The translations under genes were made by a program, and so were the position numbers. DNA of 64,000 nt from Anisus vortex (Eukaryota; Mollusca; Gastropoda; Planorbidae). Within the stretch, counting starts at the first letter, position 1; each line of letters opens with the position of its first letter. Below, piece after piece: positions 36,992 through 50,900 of the stretch. The notes beneath the pieces were generated by a model, which worked only from the letters and a program-made list of their open reading frames with translations, did no database searches and was not told where the DNA came from. Location of the stretch: assembly GCA_949126835.1 (NCBI GenBank), contig OX421497.1, forward strand, positions 21,659,409 through 21,723,408, read 5' to 3'.

Positions 36992-39900
36992 TATATATAT
37001 ATAATATTAACGAGTTTATCCATTATGTCGGCTAGATTAGTGTATGCAAATCACCCACTGTCTGAAATATTCAACATTGCCTAATGTCACATTTTATGTT
37101 GGGGGTAACGGGTTGTCGGGGTGGGCTGGGAGAGGAATTAGCCTGTGGCAAAAGTGGGCGCCACATAAAGTTACAGCCCGCCACAAAGTCATTTTCGCCA
37201 GCACGTGAAAATATCATCATGTCGCCTTGACAAGGTGTGTGTGTATGTGTGTGTGGTGCTGTAATGTTAACATTAACATCACAGCGAACGTAGAAAAATA
37301 ACAATAAACATAAAATTAACATTTCAAAGAAAAATATTAATAATAAACTAGCGGTCTCGTTATCCAGGATTGATAATTACATACGTCATCACAGGCTGTA
37401 TGACATTTAACGACATGCAGGGTTGGCGCTTAAAAAACATACTATGCACTACAAGGCAGTGGGAGATGACAAGCGTGATAGCCGAGGTCAAAATATGGTA
37501 TATAATATATATATAGGTATGGTGAAGCTGTATGCTTTATATATAATAATGGTAAAGATATATGGCATAAATATATATAATGGTAAAGATTTATAGTATG
37601 CATATATATAATGGTAGGCTAAAGACGTATGGAACACACATATTTAATGGTAATGTATGATTTAGGAAGTCTTGCAGATTTTTATGATAGGTTGACAAGG
37701 CCTGTCTCGCGTGTCGGAGGACCTGGTGCCGTTGCCCTAAACGCCACTTTCGAAGGCCGACTCTGTATGGTAAAATTTTCTATGATAAAACATATTTAGA
37801 CGTACGGAATATTTGTGTAGCGGTACGATAAAGCTGTATCGCTAAGTATATATGGTGAAGATGGTCACGTTTCAATTGTTCTACTTACTACTTACTATGT
37901 GTAACATTAGGGAAATAAAAAAAACAATAACAAAAAGAAACAAAACACTAAAAATAGCACCACTCATCATATACGCTATGAAGACGTCACATGACACTGA
38001 GATATCACGTGACATCACTCCTCCCACTCCCCGGGCGTTCCCACCATCACTCTCCCTGCTCGCCCTATTCTCTAAAAGTGAAAGTATACAGTGCTTCATA
38101 AAGCTAAAATTAGATTGCCGGAGCGCGCGCCGGTCTATGTCCAGATTTAGCATCTAGTATTGGAGACCAGCAAAAAATATCAAGTTTCAACACAGAAGAA
38201 AACAACAACAAGAAAATCAACTGTAAAGAACATGCATAAAAATAGCCTGGACGAGAGATAGATCGATGAAGGGCAGCCCGACCTTTCTAGTTTATCTGAC
38301 GCAACCACCCCGACCTCCCCACCCGCCCAGCCGTTCTTATTCCAGACCAAACCTATGTACCAGCGATCTTTAGCCTCCCCCGAAAAAAAAAAAAAAAAAA
38401 AAAAATATGATATAAATATTGAGGATTTATTTCAAAGCATCAAGGAGGCTGCGAGCAAGGGAAATAAAAAAGCGACTCAGACATTTCCAAGAGAGAGGGT
38501 GAAGAATCTAATGAGCCTAAGCCTAATAATAGAGAAGACCAGTTGTCTGAATGGGAAAATACCCCACTACCCCCCCCTCCTACCAAACACACTGACACAC
38601 ACGCACGCGCACACACACAGACACACACGCACGCGCACACAGACACACACGCACACACGCACGCGCACACACACAAGTCACATACGAAGGCGGTAGATTT
38701 CCATCGATCTATGAAAGTATAAAAACAACAACTGTCTATTAACCTTATTTGAAATATCACCTGTATGACAGCAATTAGAATAGCGGAAAGACTTTCTTAT
38801 TAAATGCTTTTTTATCACAACATATAAAAAATATGAGAAAAAAAACAACAACACACAGTCATTAAAACACAATACTGCAAGACGATGCCTACAAAAAAAA
38901 AAAAGGAGCAGTTAGGCCTTGTGTTTAAAAGGTCATAAAGACGACTAGACCAGCGAGGAAGCATATCAAGTGATAATATTATATTTTAATGGAAAATGAA
39001 GAAAAAAAGAAGTAATAATATTTGTTTATTATACCAATACATTATAACTCTTAACGTGTGGGTGTGTGCGTATTACTGGGCTGGGTGGTCAATGGTTCTC
39101 AAATATCTATCTGTAGACTCTGCTCACCGCCATCAAGGAACAGAAAATCGGGATGGTACGGGCACGTAGCAAGACACCAAAAAGACTATCTTGCAGAGGC
39201 ATGGCGCAGGGAGGAAGAAAAAGAGAACGATTTAAAATAGTGGGGCCGGCCTGTCCTTCATTAACTCACAAAAACGCGATTCGAGACCGTTACACCGGGC
39301 GAGCAATGGACAAGTCTTAACGTGTATGCATGCATAAAAGGTCACGTGCAAAAACATTTCCGATCTTATTCGATTATTTTCTTCGAAACAATGTCTGTGT
39401 GCTACTTTACTGGTTGTACTCAAATTTGTTGGAGATTAAAATTTATTTTATTTCCAATAGATGTTTACAAAGCGAAACAATGTATTGTGAAAGTCAGAAG
39501 GGAATAATCACCTTTTTAAAATATCAAACGTATTGCTTAATGCAAAAGAATTTTTGTTATTCGTTTTTATGAATTTACGCATTTTGTTTTTCAATAACCA
39601 AGAAAACGCAACTCTTGACTCATTTATTTTGTAAACAAATAAAAATTTAACGTCACGCGACTAACACTCAGGGGCGAAGCCACAGGGGGGGGGGGGGGGG
39701 CTGAGGGGGGCTAAGCCCCCCCTGGAATTTAAAAAACATATTTTTTTCAACTGATTTTTTTAAAATATGCACTAAATTCGCTAAAAATTTGGTAAATCTT
39801 TGTCACGCGAAAGTTTTGCCCCCCCCCCCCTGGTATTTAGTAAATCTTTGTTACGCGAAAGTTCAGCCCCCCCCTGGAAAAATTTTCTCTCTTCGCCCCT

Positions 39901-42900
39901 GATAACACTTGAGTATTAATTATCGCCTGTTCACTTTTGATGTTAAAAACGGATTCCTCATAACTAATATTGTATCCTTTGTATAATTCTACAAGACTAG
40001 AACTGGCCGTCGAGGTTGAAATCAATTGTCAAACACCAGCAAAAGCATGTTTTTTTTTTGTTTATTAGTTAAAAAATAGAACAGGAAGTTCACGAACATT
40101 CGGGTTCAAAAGTTCACGCCTCATTAAGACTTGTCAATGGTGCACCAGTCAATGACACCCCAACGACCAACGGGTTATGTGATAGGTGAAGGTGATGACT
40201 CTGTTTTAGATTATTTTTTTTATCCTTGCACAACCATAACTCTTACAACATGTCTTATTACAGCCAGTCTCAAAATAAAAGGTCTCAGAAAAAGGTATTT
40301 GAAAAAAAGGTCCCCCAAAAAGGTATCAGGAAAAGGTATTTGAAAAAAAAGTCCCCAAAAAAGGTATTAAAAAAAGTCATTTGAAAAACGGTCCCCAAAA
40401 ATGGTATCAGAAAAAGGTCAATGATACGAGGAAAGTCTACCCTTTCATGTCATGTGGTGAGTAGAGAAGAGTGAAAAATGTTATCCTGGGCCTCGACCGA
40501 AACCCCGAGAGTTAACTGTAATAGAAAGCAGGTGTGTCGGGGTGTGTCTGTGTGTATTTGGGGGTTATATGTTTTCATATCTGAGAAAGAAAAGAAAAAA
40601 AAAAGATGATATTGTTTTGTGTGGGTTGGAGCTGGGAAGACAACTAGGTAGATCGCTATTATGAAGTTGCTTAGAAGGGAGTCGTTTATTTTTAAAAGTG
40701 GTCACCATCTAGGAGCACAACATGTTACAGAGATAATATTTTCATAATGGTAATTTATTTGTAACAATACGACATGCATACCTCACCGGTAATACAAACA
40801 AACAATAACAAAAAAACAATACACATACATTTGAACTACTTTTAAGTTTCGAGTAACTGTGTTTAGAATCGCATAGAGAAGGGGTCGGCAACCATTTGAT
40901 AATAGTGTGTCAAATTAGGATTTCTAATTCATTCGACTTGCTAACAACTTGAAAGTCATTCTACCCTAGTATTCAATTTCTGGTAGAAGAGACTTAAATT
41001 ACCCTTCTTTTGGTCTGCCGCGTGCCATTGTAAATAGCCCTGCGTGCCAAATCTGGCACGCGTGCCGTAGGTTGCCAAGCCCTGGCATAGAGTACAAATT
41101 TTCGAAAAAAAAAATGTGTCCTCCTAGAGTAGAGGCACCCACAATCTGACGCCCCCACACACTCTCACCCCAATCACACACACAATCAAAATCTATGACC
41201 ATAGATGAAATTAGACGAGGGAAGTGGAAAGGGGGGGGGGAGTAGTAAGGGAAGTTACTCGAGACGATCACGCACGTGCAATCCACGAGCCCTGTGGACG
41301 AGAGTGTTTAAATGGCACAAAGCGTTGAGTCCTAATGGTTAGCTGGACTACTTAGTTTCGTAAAAAAAAAACGATAAAAAAAAAAGATGCGTGGGCAGTG
41401 GAATGACACCACACAAACAACTTTATTTTGGTCACAAACGTTGGCTACTGGAAGCCAGATAACAACTTAACAGGTGGGTTCGGGCTTTACAGCGTGATAC
41501 AGCATCTCCCCGCACTCCCCCACTCTCTCTATCACACACTCTCTTTAGAGTGGTGGTATCAAATTAAGAGGGAGTACATCAGATTACAATCTTTGTCATT
41601 TATGTAAATGGGTCGCAACAGCTGATGCTAAGTGTTGGTAATTAGCTTTTTTCTACATTTCAAACCACTCATTTACTATAGTTAATGGATGACAATTTTT
41701 GTTTTTTGTCATTTCTAAATGTCATCTTTCTTCAGTTGTTCAACTCAACAACAATACAAATTATTGGTTTAGATACTCCACATAATGGGAGGAAAGGGGG
41801 GGGGTAGGATTTTTTTGATACTTTATAAAATAGGGTTTAGGTTACCTTTACGTCAGTAAAAAATAACTTTTTGATACTTTAGAAAATAGGGTTTAGGTTA
41901 CCTTTACATCAGTAAAAAATTACTTTTTGATACTTTATAAAATAGGGTTTAGGTTACCTTTACATCAGTAAAAAATTACTTTTTGATACTTTATAAAATA
42001 GGGTTTAGGTTACCTTTACATCAGTAAAAAAATTACTTTTTGATACTTTATAAAATAGGGTTTAGGTTACCTTTACATCAGTAAAAAATTACTTTTTGAT
42101 ACTTTATAAAATAGGGTTAGGTTACCTTTACGTCAGTAAAAAATTACTTTTTGATACTTTACAAAATAAGGTTTGGGAATATCTTTGTGTTAACAAAAAA
42201 TTACTTTTTGATACTTTACTTCACAGAATAGGGTTAATGTTATCTTTGGTGCCAACAATAAAAACAAAGAAACAAACAAAAACAAAACTACAATTGTTTA
42301 ATGCTCGTTTCGTCTAATTGCATGAACAGTTGAAACAATCAACGTTTCAATGATTTCATTGCCGTCATTAACCATATATTTCTGATAAGTAATGTTGTAT
42401 GAACGAAGCCAATTCTTATCAATTCAGGTCGGGCTGATAAAAAAACAAAAACAAAAAACAAAAAAAAACAACAACAAGACATTCCTATCTAGACTTCAGA
42501 CAATGTTTTATCTCAAACCGAGGCGAGCGCTGATAGTTGCGTTTTTTTTTCAACCGCGGATAGAAATTATTTTTAGCGACCTCGGAAACTGAAGGGAGAT
42601 TATTCTGAAGCAGTGATTCTCAACCTTTTTATTTCTCCTGTACCCCCATTGAGCAAACTAAGGCATACGAGTACAACCCTATTTCTCCCGTATCGAATCA
42701 ACAAATTAAACCAAAAAACAAACAAAAAATGTAATCATAATACATTTTTTTAAAAATACTAGTAAACAAAATACAATATTTACAAATATATGAGCTAGGT
42801 AGTTTTAACGAATGCAATAAACAAGTTAACGGGTAGGCCTATAGAGCTACTACCTGCATTTACTTCTATTAAAGAACAACCATCATTTTAAAAGGGCCAG

Positions 42901-45900
42901 GCTACGTAAACAATAAATAAAATTGAAAAAAATTAAATACCGAAAGATACGTTATCACTACAGGTTTTATTGTAATATTGTTTATAATTGTTTCATTCTC
43001 TTTAAAAAAAAAACATTGTAATCATTCGTTGCTACGTCATTGTGACGGGCATAACTCCTAGTTTCAAAAGAACTTTTGATTTCTCTTACTTTCCGCCATT
43101 CCCCTTTCACAGAATAGTTTGCGTACTCCCAAGGTTGAAGAAATTGGGAAAGCTCTGTTCTAGAGAGATATAAAAAAAAAACCCAAGCCAGCAATAACAC
43201 AGACAATATATTTCAAACTAAACCCATTGATCATTATAGATCGTTTCTCTATTCACTCCGTCTCCTTTCAACTTTTTTTTTCTTCTCTTTCTTCTTGTGC
43301 GCTTGTTGTTTGTGTGCCTTTTGCTCATTCCATTGGACAACGGGGCGTCCTACGCGACCATAACTGCCCTCCCCCCTCCCCTATCGGTTCTCAGTATGAC
43401 GTCAAAGCCTATCGATCTTTGTGTGATGTCCCCTAACACCCCCCGCCTCCCTCCCTCCCCCGCTTCCCCCATTCATGAACTTGCGTCACGCGGCTGGCTG
43501 TTTGGATAGTCTTTTCTTTTCCCCTGGCTGTCCACTCCCTAACAGCCTTTTTTTAAAAAAAATGTCTTTCCATCTCTTTTAACCGAGTCTGTCTGTCTCT
43601 CTGCCTCTCTCTTTCTAAGACCACGGACTGGATAAGCAAATTACTCTCTACCCTCGCCCCGAGTCTCGTGTACTTTACAAAACAAAACAAAAACTCTCCT
43701 CGGTTATTAGAACATGGACGGCTACACGGCTGGGGTATAATATTATATTATATTATGTCTATAGAAATACATACACGCGCGAGACTATCAGCGGTTCTAA
43801 TAATTCCATGTGGGTGGACTCCCCCTTTTTTTCCCCCCGGTCCATGGAAGGAAAGGGGCTGTAAAGGGGTAGCACTTGAGGATGTTTACATAATAGTAAT
43901 AGCATTAGAAATCTGAAGTCGGCATTTAGGGATCAGTTACGTACATTCTCGTACAAATCCCAGGCCACTCAACTCAAACTCGACCTTCTGTCCATTTCTT
44001 TCCCTGCCCACGCCCAGTAAGTAACACCCACACGATCAAATCACGTGATCAGACGCGCATGAAAGGAAAGGGGGGGGGGGTAGTGCGAGAGCGGCGCTCG
44101 TCCACATTTCTGGATTATTTTTTTTACGACACGACGAGGATCACAAACTAGCAACTACACAAGACAAAACAGAATTGTAATTTATTCATATCCACAACTT
44201 CCCCATTCACATCATGTTCCACCGTTTCATCAAATCCCTTTAACTTTAATCTCCAACTTTCTATCAAGCCCCTTTTATTCTCCACCATTTCATGGAAAAC
44301 CTTTTATTCTCCACCATTTAATGGAAAACCTTTTATTCTCCACCATTTCATGGAAAACCTTTTATTCTCCACCATTTAATGGAAAACCTTTTATTCTCCA
44401 CCATTTCATGTAAAACCTTTTATTCTCCACCATTTCATGTAAAACCTTTTATTCTCCACCATTTCATGGAAAACCTTTTATTCTCCACCATTTCATGTAA
44501 AACCTTTTATTCTCCACCATTTCATGGAAAACCTTTTATTCTCTACCATTTAATGTAAAACCTTTTATTCTCCACCATTTCATGGACAACCTTTTATTCT
44601 CCACCATTTAATGGAAAACCTTTTATTCTCCACCATTTCATGTAAAACCTTTTATTCTCCACCATTTCATGGAAAACCTTTTATTCTTCACCATTTCATG
44701 TAAAACCTTTTATTCTCCACCATTTCATGTAAAACCTTTTATTCTCCACCATTTCAGGGAAAACATTTAATTCTCCACCATGTCATGGAAAACCTTTTAT
44801 TCTCCACCATTTCATGGAAAACCTTTTATTCTCCACCATTTCATGGAAAACCTTTTAATCTCAACCATTTAATGGAAAACCTTTTATTCTCCACCATTTC
44901 ATGTAAAACCTTTTATTCTCCACCATTTCATGGAAAACCTTTTATTCTTCACCATTTCATGTAAAACCTTTTATTCTTTACCATTTCATGGAAAACCTTT
45001 TATTCTCCACCATTTCATGGAAAACCTTTTATTCTCCACCATTTCATGGAAAACCTTTTAATCTCCACCATTTAATGGAAAACCTTTTAATCTCCACCAT
45101 TTAATGGAAAACCTTTTATTCTCCACCATTTCATGGAAAACCTTTTATTCTCCACCATTTCATGGAAAACCTTTTAATCTCCACCATTTAATGGAAAACC
45201 TTTTAATCTCCACCATTTAATGGAAAACCTTTTAATCTCCACCATTTAATGGAAAACCTTTTATTCTCCACCATTTCATGTAAAACCTTTTATTCTCCAC
45301 CATTTCATGGAAAACCTTTTATTCTTCACCATTTCATGTAAAACCTTTTATTCTCCACCATTTCATGGAAAACCTTTTATTCTCCACCATTTCATGGAAA
45401 ACCTTTTATTCTCCACCATTTCATGGAAAACCTTTTAATCTCCACCATTTAATGGAAAACCTTTTAATCTCCACCATTTAATGGAAAACCTTTTAATCTC
45501 CACCATTTCATGTAAAACCTTTTATTCTTCACCATTTCATGGAAAACCTTTTATTCTCCACCACCATTTCATGGACAACTTTTTATTCTCAATCTCTACC
45601 ATTTTATGGAAAACCTTTTATTCTCGCCATTTAAAAAAAAACTTTTATTCTCCACCATTTTAAAAAACCCTTTTATTCTCCATCTTTTCATCAAACCTTT
45701 TTATTTTTCACCATTTCATCAAACCCATTTTATTCCCCGCCATTTCATGAGAAACCTTTTAGTTTCCACCATTTCATGGAACCCTCTTTTACTTTTACCC
45801 GCCACCGTTCTATCCAACCTGTTATACTCTGCCTACCACCCTCCGCCACCCCATATATCACCCGCTGTTTGTATCTGCCAGTTTGTTTTTCCTTCATCTT

Positions 45901-47904
45901 GTTGTTTGAGATCCTGTTGATTCCCCGATCACAATGGATGCTAAAAATAAGACTCCATTAGAGCCAAGCTATTTTTGGAAACACGCGCTACCTAAAACTA
46001 AAACGGAAACCGTTTGTGAAGGGGACGCAACTAATGAAACGCGCGCGCGTGTGTGTGTGTGTGTGAAAAGGGGGAGGGGTGTCGATGGTTGTGGTGTTGG
46101 CGTGGTATGGGGTAGGGTGGAGGGCGTACAGACCACAAGTGTGAAGCTCTGATGAAGACCTCGAGCGTACAAGACAATGCAATCATAACTAGGGTGGCAC
46201 TGGTCTGGGGAAGCGCAGGAAAAGGGGGGAGGGAGGGTCGGGGAGCGTGGGGATTGAACGGTCAGAGTCGAGACTCACTACAAACGGACAAGTGGTTTTA
46301 TATCTTCAGCAAACGAAACACTCACCCCCCCCCCCTCCCCGTAGTTTTTAAGTTCTGTGAATTGACCATGGCTCTATGTGGTACAGAAGAGAGAAAGATC
46401 ATCTGATTTATACAAAGACTATAATAAGATGGGACCGCTTGCTTTAATATTTCTGCTATATGATGACTCGAATGACTTCTTTTCGGAATTCCCAATTCCC
46501 TTTTGTATTGTACGTACACTTCCGTTCTATTTAATCGCTATGATTTTCTCAATGGAAAATTAAAATTAAAATCGAAAGTTGTATACAGCGGAAACCTTTA
46601 CGAGGGCCGTAGGAGACATTAAAAACAGCGTTATTGGTTGCGCACAGAAAAAAGAACATTCAAGCTCTAAAAATAGAGCAAAGCGATCCATCTTATTATA
46701 TTCTTTGATTTATATATTTTCTCACCTTTTTTTTTTGTCGTTTGTGGCTTTTTTTTTTGTGGCAAACAACGAGATTTCCAAGGCAGCGTTCTTTTGTTAA
46801 CTGTTCAATGATGATTGGTTGATGGGACTCTCACACAGACAATGCCTGGGACCAAGGGCACTGTGGCCTCGGAGACCTTTCGGAAGGGGTCCAGTTCCAG
46901 TGTTGTTCTTATTTTTGTCGATGGAGGTCAAGTTTGTCCAATTCCGGATTCAATTTTTCTTATGCTTGCTGTAGTAGCAGACGTTGTGGTGGTATTTCAA
47001 GCGCAACACAATGGAATCGCCAGACTGGCCGAGGAAGACACACTCTTTTACCATTACGACGTCGTTATGCTTCTTGCGACAGTCAACAGTCTGTACTCTT
47101 TTTTTACAACGTTTTTTTTTAAACTCTTTTTACGACTTTCTATTCCCATCAATGCCGATTGCTTTCCCTTGTTTACATTCACTTTAACGACGCCTTTTAC
47201 TCGATGTGCAGTTCTCAAAACACTGTTTACTATAGTGTTTATACACTGTACAATTATTACGACACACGACTTACTTTAACAAGGTTTTTAATCTTTTTTT
47301 TAACGACCGACGTATTTATTCACTTTACGTCAGTCCTTACTAGATTTAACCTTTTTTGTTAAAAACACATTTTTATTAATAAAGTCGCTCGCTAATCATT
47401 TTCACGACAAATTATGAAGAGGTCAGCCTTTCTATTCCGTATATTATGCCTTTCATATCGTTTTGAAACCGGAATGATTTAAGGAGTAAAATACTAAAAT
47501 CCTACGTCAGTCATATATTATGCAACTAAATGTAAAACTCACAGAGATGGACCGTAGTTTGACCCCATGAACTGTCGTCTTAGTTGTATCAATCTATAAA
47601 TAAACCTAAACAACTAAGCAAGGCATAATGCACACACTAAAAAAAAATATAATTGATTATTTGTGCTTCCCATGTAAATGTGTGGGACCGGACGGCTGGG
47701 CGGCAGGAACAACAGCGGGTCCGGATGTCCGGAAGCTCACTTATCTCCATGGGCCACACACACACACACACACACGCGGGCACACTCACAAACAGGACGA
47801 CACACGCAGACACTGTCACACATCTACAGAAGCCAATAAGTAAGTCAGTGTCAGCAGTTCATAGTAAGCCCAGAGGTCAAGGGTCAGTAAGTAAAGGAGT
47901 TGAG

Positions 47905-47942
<38 letters not shown>

Positions 47943-50900
47943 TAGAGAGAGTGGTAGAAAGACACAAAGAGGGAGAGAACGAGCTACGGGTCCGGGGGGG
48001 GGGGTAGAAAGGGGTAAAACAGAAGGGACAGAGAGGGTGGGGGACGGAGAGAGAAGAGATGAGAGTGTGAATTGGGAGACGTGAGGGGGGGGGGGGAGAG
48101 AGAGAGAGAGAGAAATAACGAGTTCAATAGTTTGTCTTTCACAAGTCGGATATAGATGAGGAAGAGTAATCCACTAACCCTCAATTAACGGAGATATAGA
48201 TTGGATTGAGTCCCCCTGCACGTTAAAAGAAATATTATCTACGATGATGACACAAATAACACACAAACACACACACCTTTGGCGTAGCCAGAATTTCAAG
48301 GTAAGGTGGCAAATAGTGCAAGGTAGGGGGAAGGTGATTACACGATGGCCAAGCGGCAGCGAGATCATCTATCGCACCGAGGGTTCTGGGTTGAAATCAA
48401 AATCCCAATGCAAACTAGAAGTTGTCCCGGGTTCTGAGGGTGTTCCATGAGCCTAACCAGCTCTGTTGGGTTTCTGACAGTAATGGGGGGGGGGGGGGCG
48501 TGGTAAGAGGTGGCTGGGCGTTGCGTTGGCCACACATTCCCTTGCACTGCAGGCCGTGGTCAAAGAAACTTGTGAACGTTGCTACGCAAACGTTATGAAT
48601 CCACTTGGTCCGAAAATGTTACATTATCACGCCTGAAAGGAAATGCCGATATATGCCATAGAGGCGCCACAATCCACTCTTTCTTTGTGTATTCCGGTAT
48701 ATATTTACAAAATGCGTCGATCATAGAAACTCAACAAGACGTGTACAATGAGAAAATATCGTAAACATCACAATAATGTCTGGTAGAAATATAAAAAAAA
48801 AACACAAGCTAAATATTTTCAAACAATGTATTTTTTTTTTTTTTTGGTAAGTAGAATTTTTAAAATGATCTTTTTAAAAAAAGACTTCGTATGCAAATAA
48901 GTGAACAGCGAATAATATGTCATTAAGTTGTAGCATCTTTTATATATGAGACATTTGAGAGATCATTAGAAGTTCGCAGTTTTCCTAGAATTTTCTATTA
49001 CTCGGTGTAAAAAAAGTAAAGTATCCCGTCGGACCAAATTGATCCATAGAGGGTGAAGCAGCGCTCACCAGTTTCCGTGACCACAGTGACAGTGTGGCCA
49101 GCACTATGCACAGCCGCCTTTATTTTACCACAACTAAGTTCAGGTACCCATCAGAGCTGGGTAGACTCAGGGTAACCCGGGAAAAAAAATCCTAGCCTGC
49201 ACCAGGATTCGAGCCCGGGACCTTCGGTACGCCAGCCGAACGCGAGGCCGCACGGCCACCCGTGCCCCCTATATTACTCGGTGTATAGAGTATAGAGTGG
49301 CTTTTGAGTCTCCCAGACTTTTGTCTGTTTGTATCGCTGAGCTGTCTGTTATAGTGCATAATATTGAATAGGTCTCTGCTGCATGAAGTTTTTTTGTTTA
49401 CCGTACACAAGGGTTATCCCCCCCCCCCCCCCACGCGTACACACGTCTGGGTTTGTTTTATGTCATCGTTTGAGCCACTACTGTTACGTAAACTGGGTAA
49501 TCCTAGTCTACATATGTTACATATCCGGGGATGAATGGAATTGAAGAAAATAAAAACTCATTTGAATGTTGGGGGGGGGGGGGCATAAAACGGGATGAGA
49601 CATAAAGTAACGTACCATGGACTGAAACGGAGAAGTAGGGACTGGGTAGGATATTAACCTATTTAGTTTTCTGGAGTTTGATAATTCGGCTATAGAATCC
49701 TAGGTTGTCATGACCGATCGAAACAAATGTCAAATCTCGCGTCGACTCTCAATGTACACACGAACAATAAATGGCAACCATAAAAGGTGGCGCCTTATAT
49801 ACCAGGAGTCCATTGCCCTTGGCATTTGTGTACAGCAACGTGGCATTTGTTGTATTTCAAGCCCAAAGTCTTATGTGCACAGTCCCAATGGATTTGTGTA
49901 CTACCCCAAGGCATTTGCGTATAGCCGCCCATAAGGCAACTTGTGTCCATAATTCATGTACATCCTTGTGTAGCAGGTGGTAATAATTGATTCACTAAAC
50001 ACATTCCGTTCAGATAAACAATACAAAAAAAAAATAAAGATCTATCAGTTAGGATCTTGCCGTCCAAACTTGAATGAAGAACTATACTACTATAAAAATC
50101 AACTATATGGTTGTCCCTTAGTCACTTTTTTTGTTCATACACAAGTTACATAATAATATATTGAGTAGGAAAATATACAGATCAACAATAAATAAAACAA
50201 TAAATAAATCAATGAACCGAAGTTGAAAGCTACTGCGAAGAGAATTAGCTATATAATATACATACATATATATTTTTTTTCTTGCTAGCGCATTCTTATG
50301 TTGTCATCATTTTTTTTTACTGTCTGTGATGATCGACCCTGTATCAACCCAGCTCTGATGGGTGCCTTCAATTAGTTGGGGGCAAAAAAAGAAGGTGACC
50401 GAGCATTGTGCTTGTCCCCACAACCCCCTTTGTATTCAGAGGCCACGTAAACTGGTGAACCCTGTATGTGAATAGTATGTGTACACGGATAATACTTTAA
50501 AAAATATTTAAACATTCAGCACAATAGGTCCGCGTGATATTAGGTCTATCTTTCGGAGTAAGTTTTCAGTCATGTACATACGAACATCTAATCTACTCCG
50601 AACAGGCCAACATATAAACCCAGGGAAATGACATATCTCGGTTCTTTAAACTTGAATATTTTTTTTTTAATCAAACCCCCAAGAATCATGGTACTTTATA
50701 CTCGACTGGCTGGATCTGCTTGATTCTTTGGTTGAGTAAAACATGACACAGTCCATGGTTGCAGTGATAAGCTAACACTAGCTCAAAGCAAATTTTTTTA
50801 GCATAATCATGGTTAGGTTAACGCTAACTGACAACTGGTAGATGTTGCCGCAGCGTTTCGCCCGTGAGCCGCCGCAATAATCATGACGTGAGCTTCCAGT

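Larger units (their letters stand above)
39306..40139. mobile_element. Degenerate THAP-type (P-like) DNA transposon with nested MITE
   Basis: The left end ATGGACAAGTCTTAACG (39306-39322) and right end CATTAAGACTTGTCAAT (about 40122-40138) are imperfect 17-bp inverted repeats (15/17). Just inside the left end is a relic of a THAP-type zinc-finger exon at 39391-39507. The hAT miniature element at 39669-39901 is inserted inside. A truncated relative lies at 51184-51485 and has the left end ATTGACAAGTCTTAATG. No convincing target duplication was found. Confidence 0.55.

Noticed and set aside
38355..38696. Plus-strand frame with a Thr/His-rich end
   Set aside because: The end is an AC microsatellite and the start is a poly-A run; no coding signal in between.
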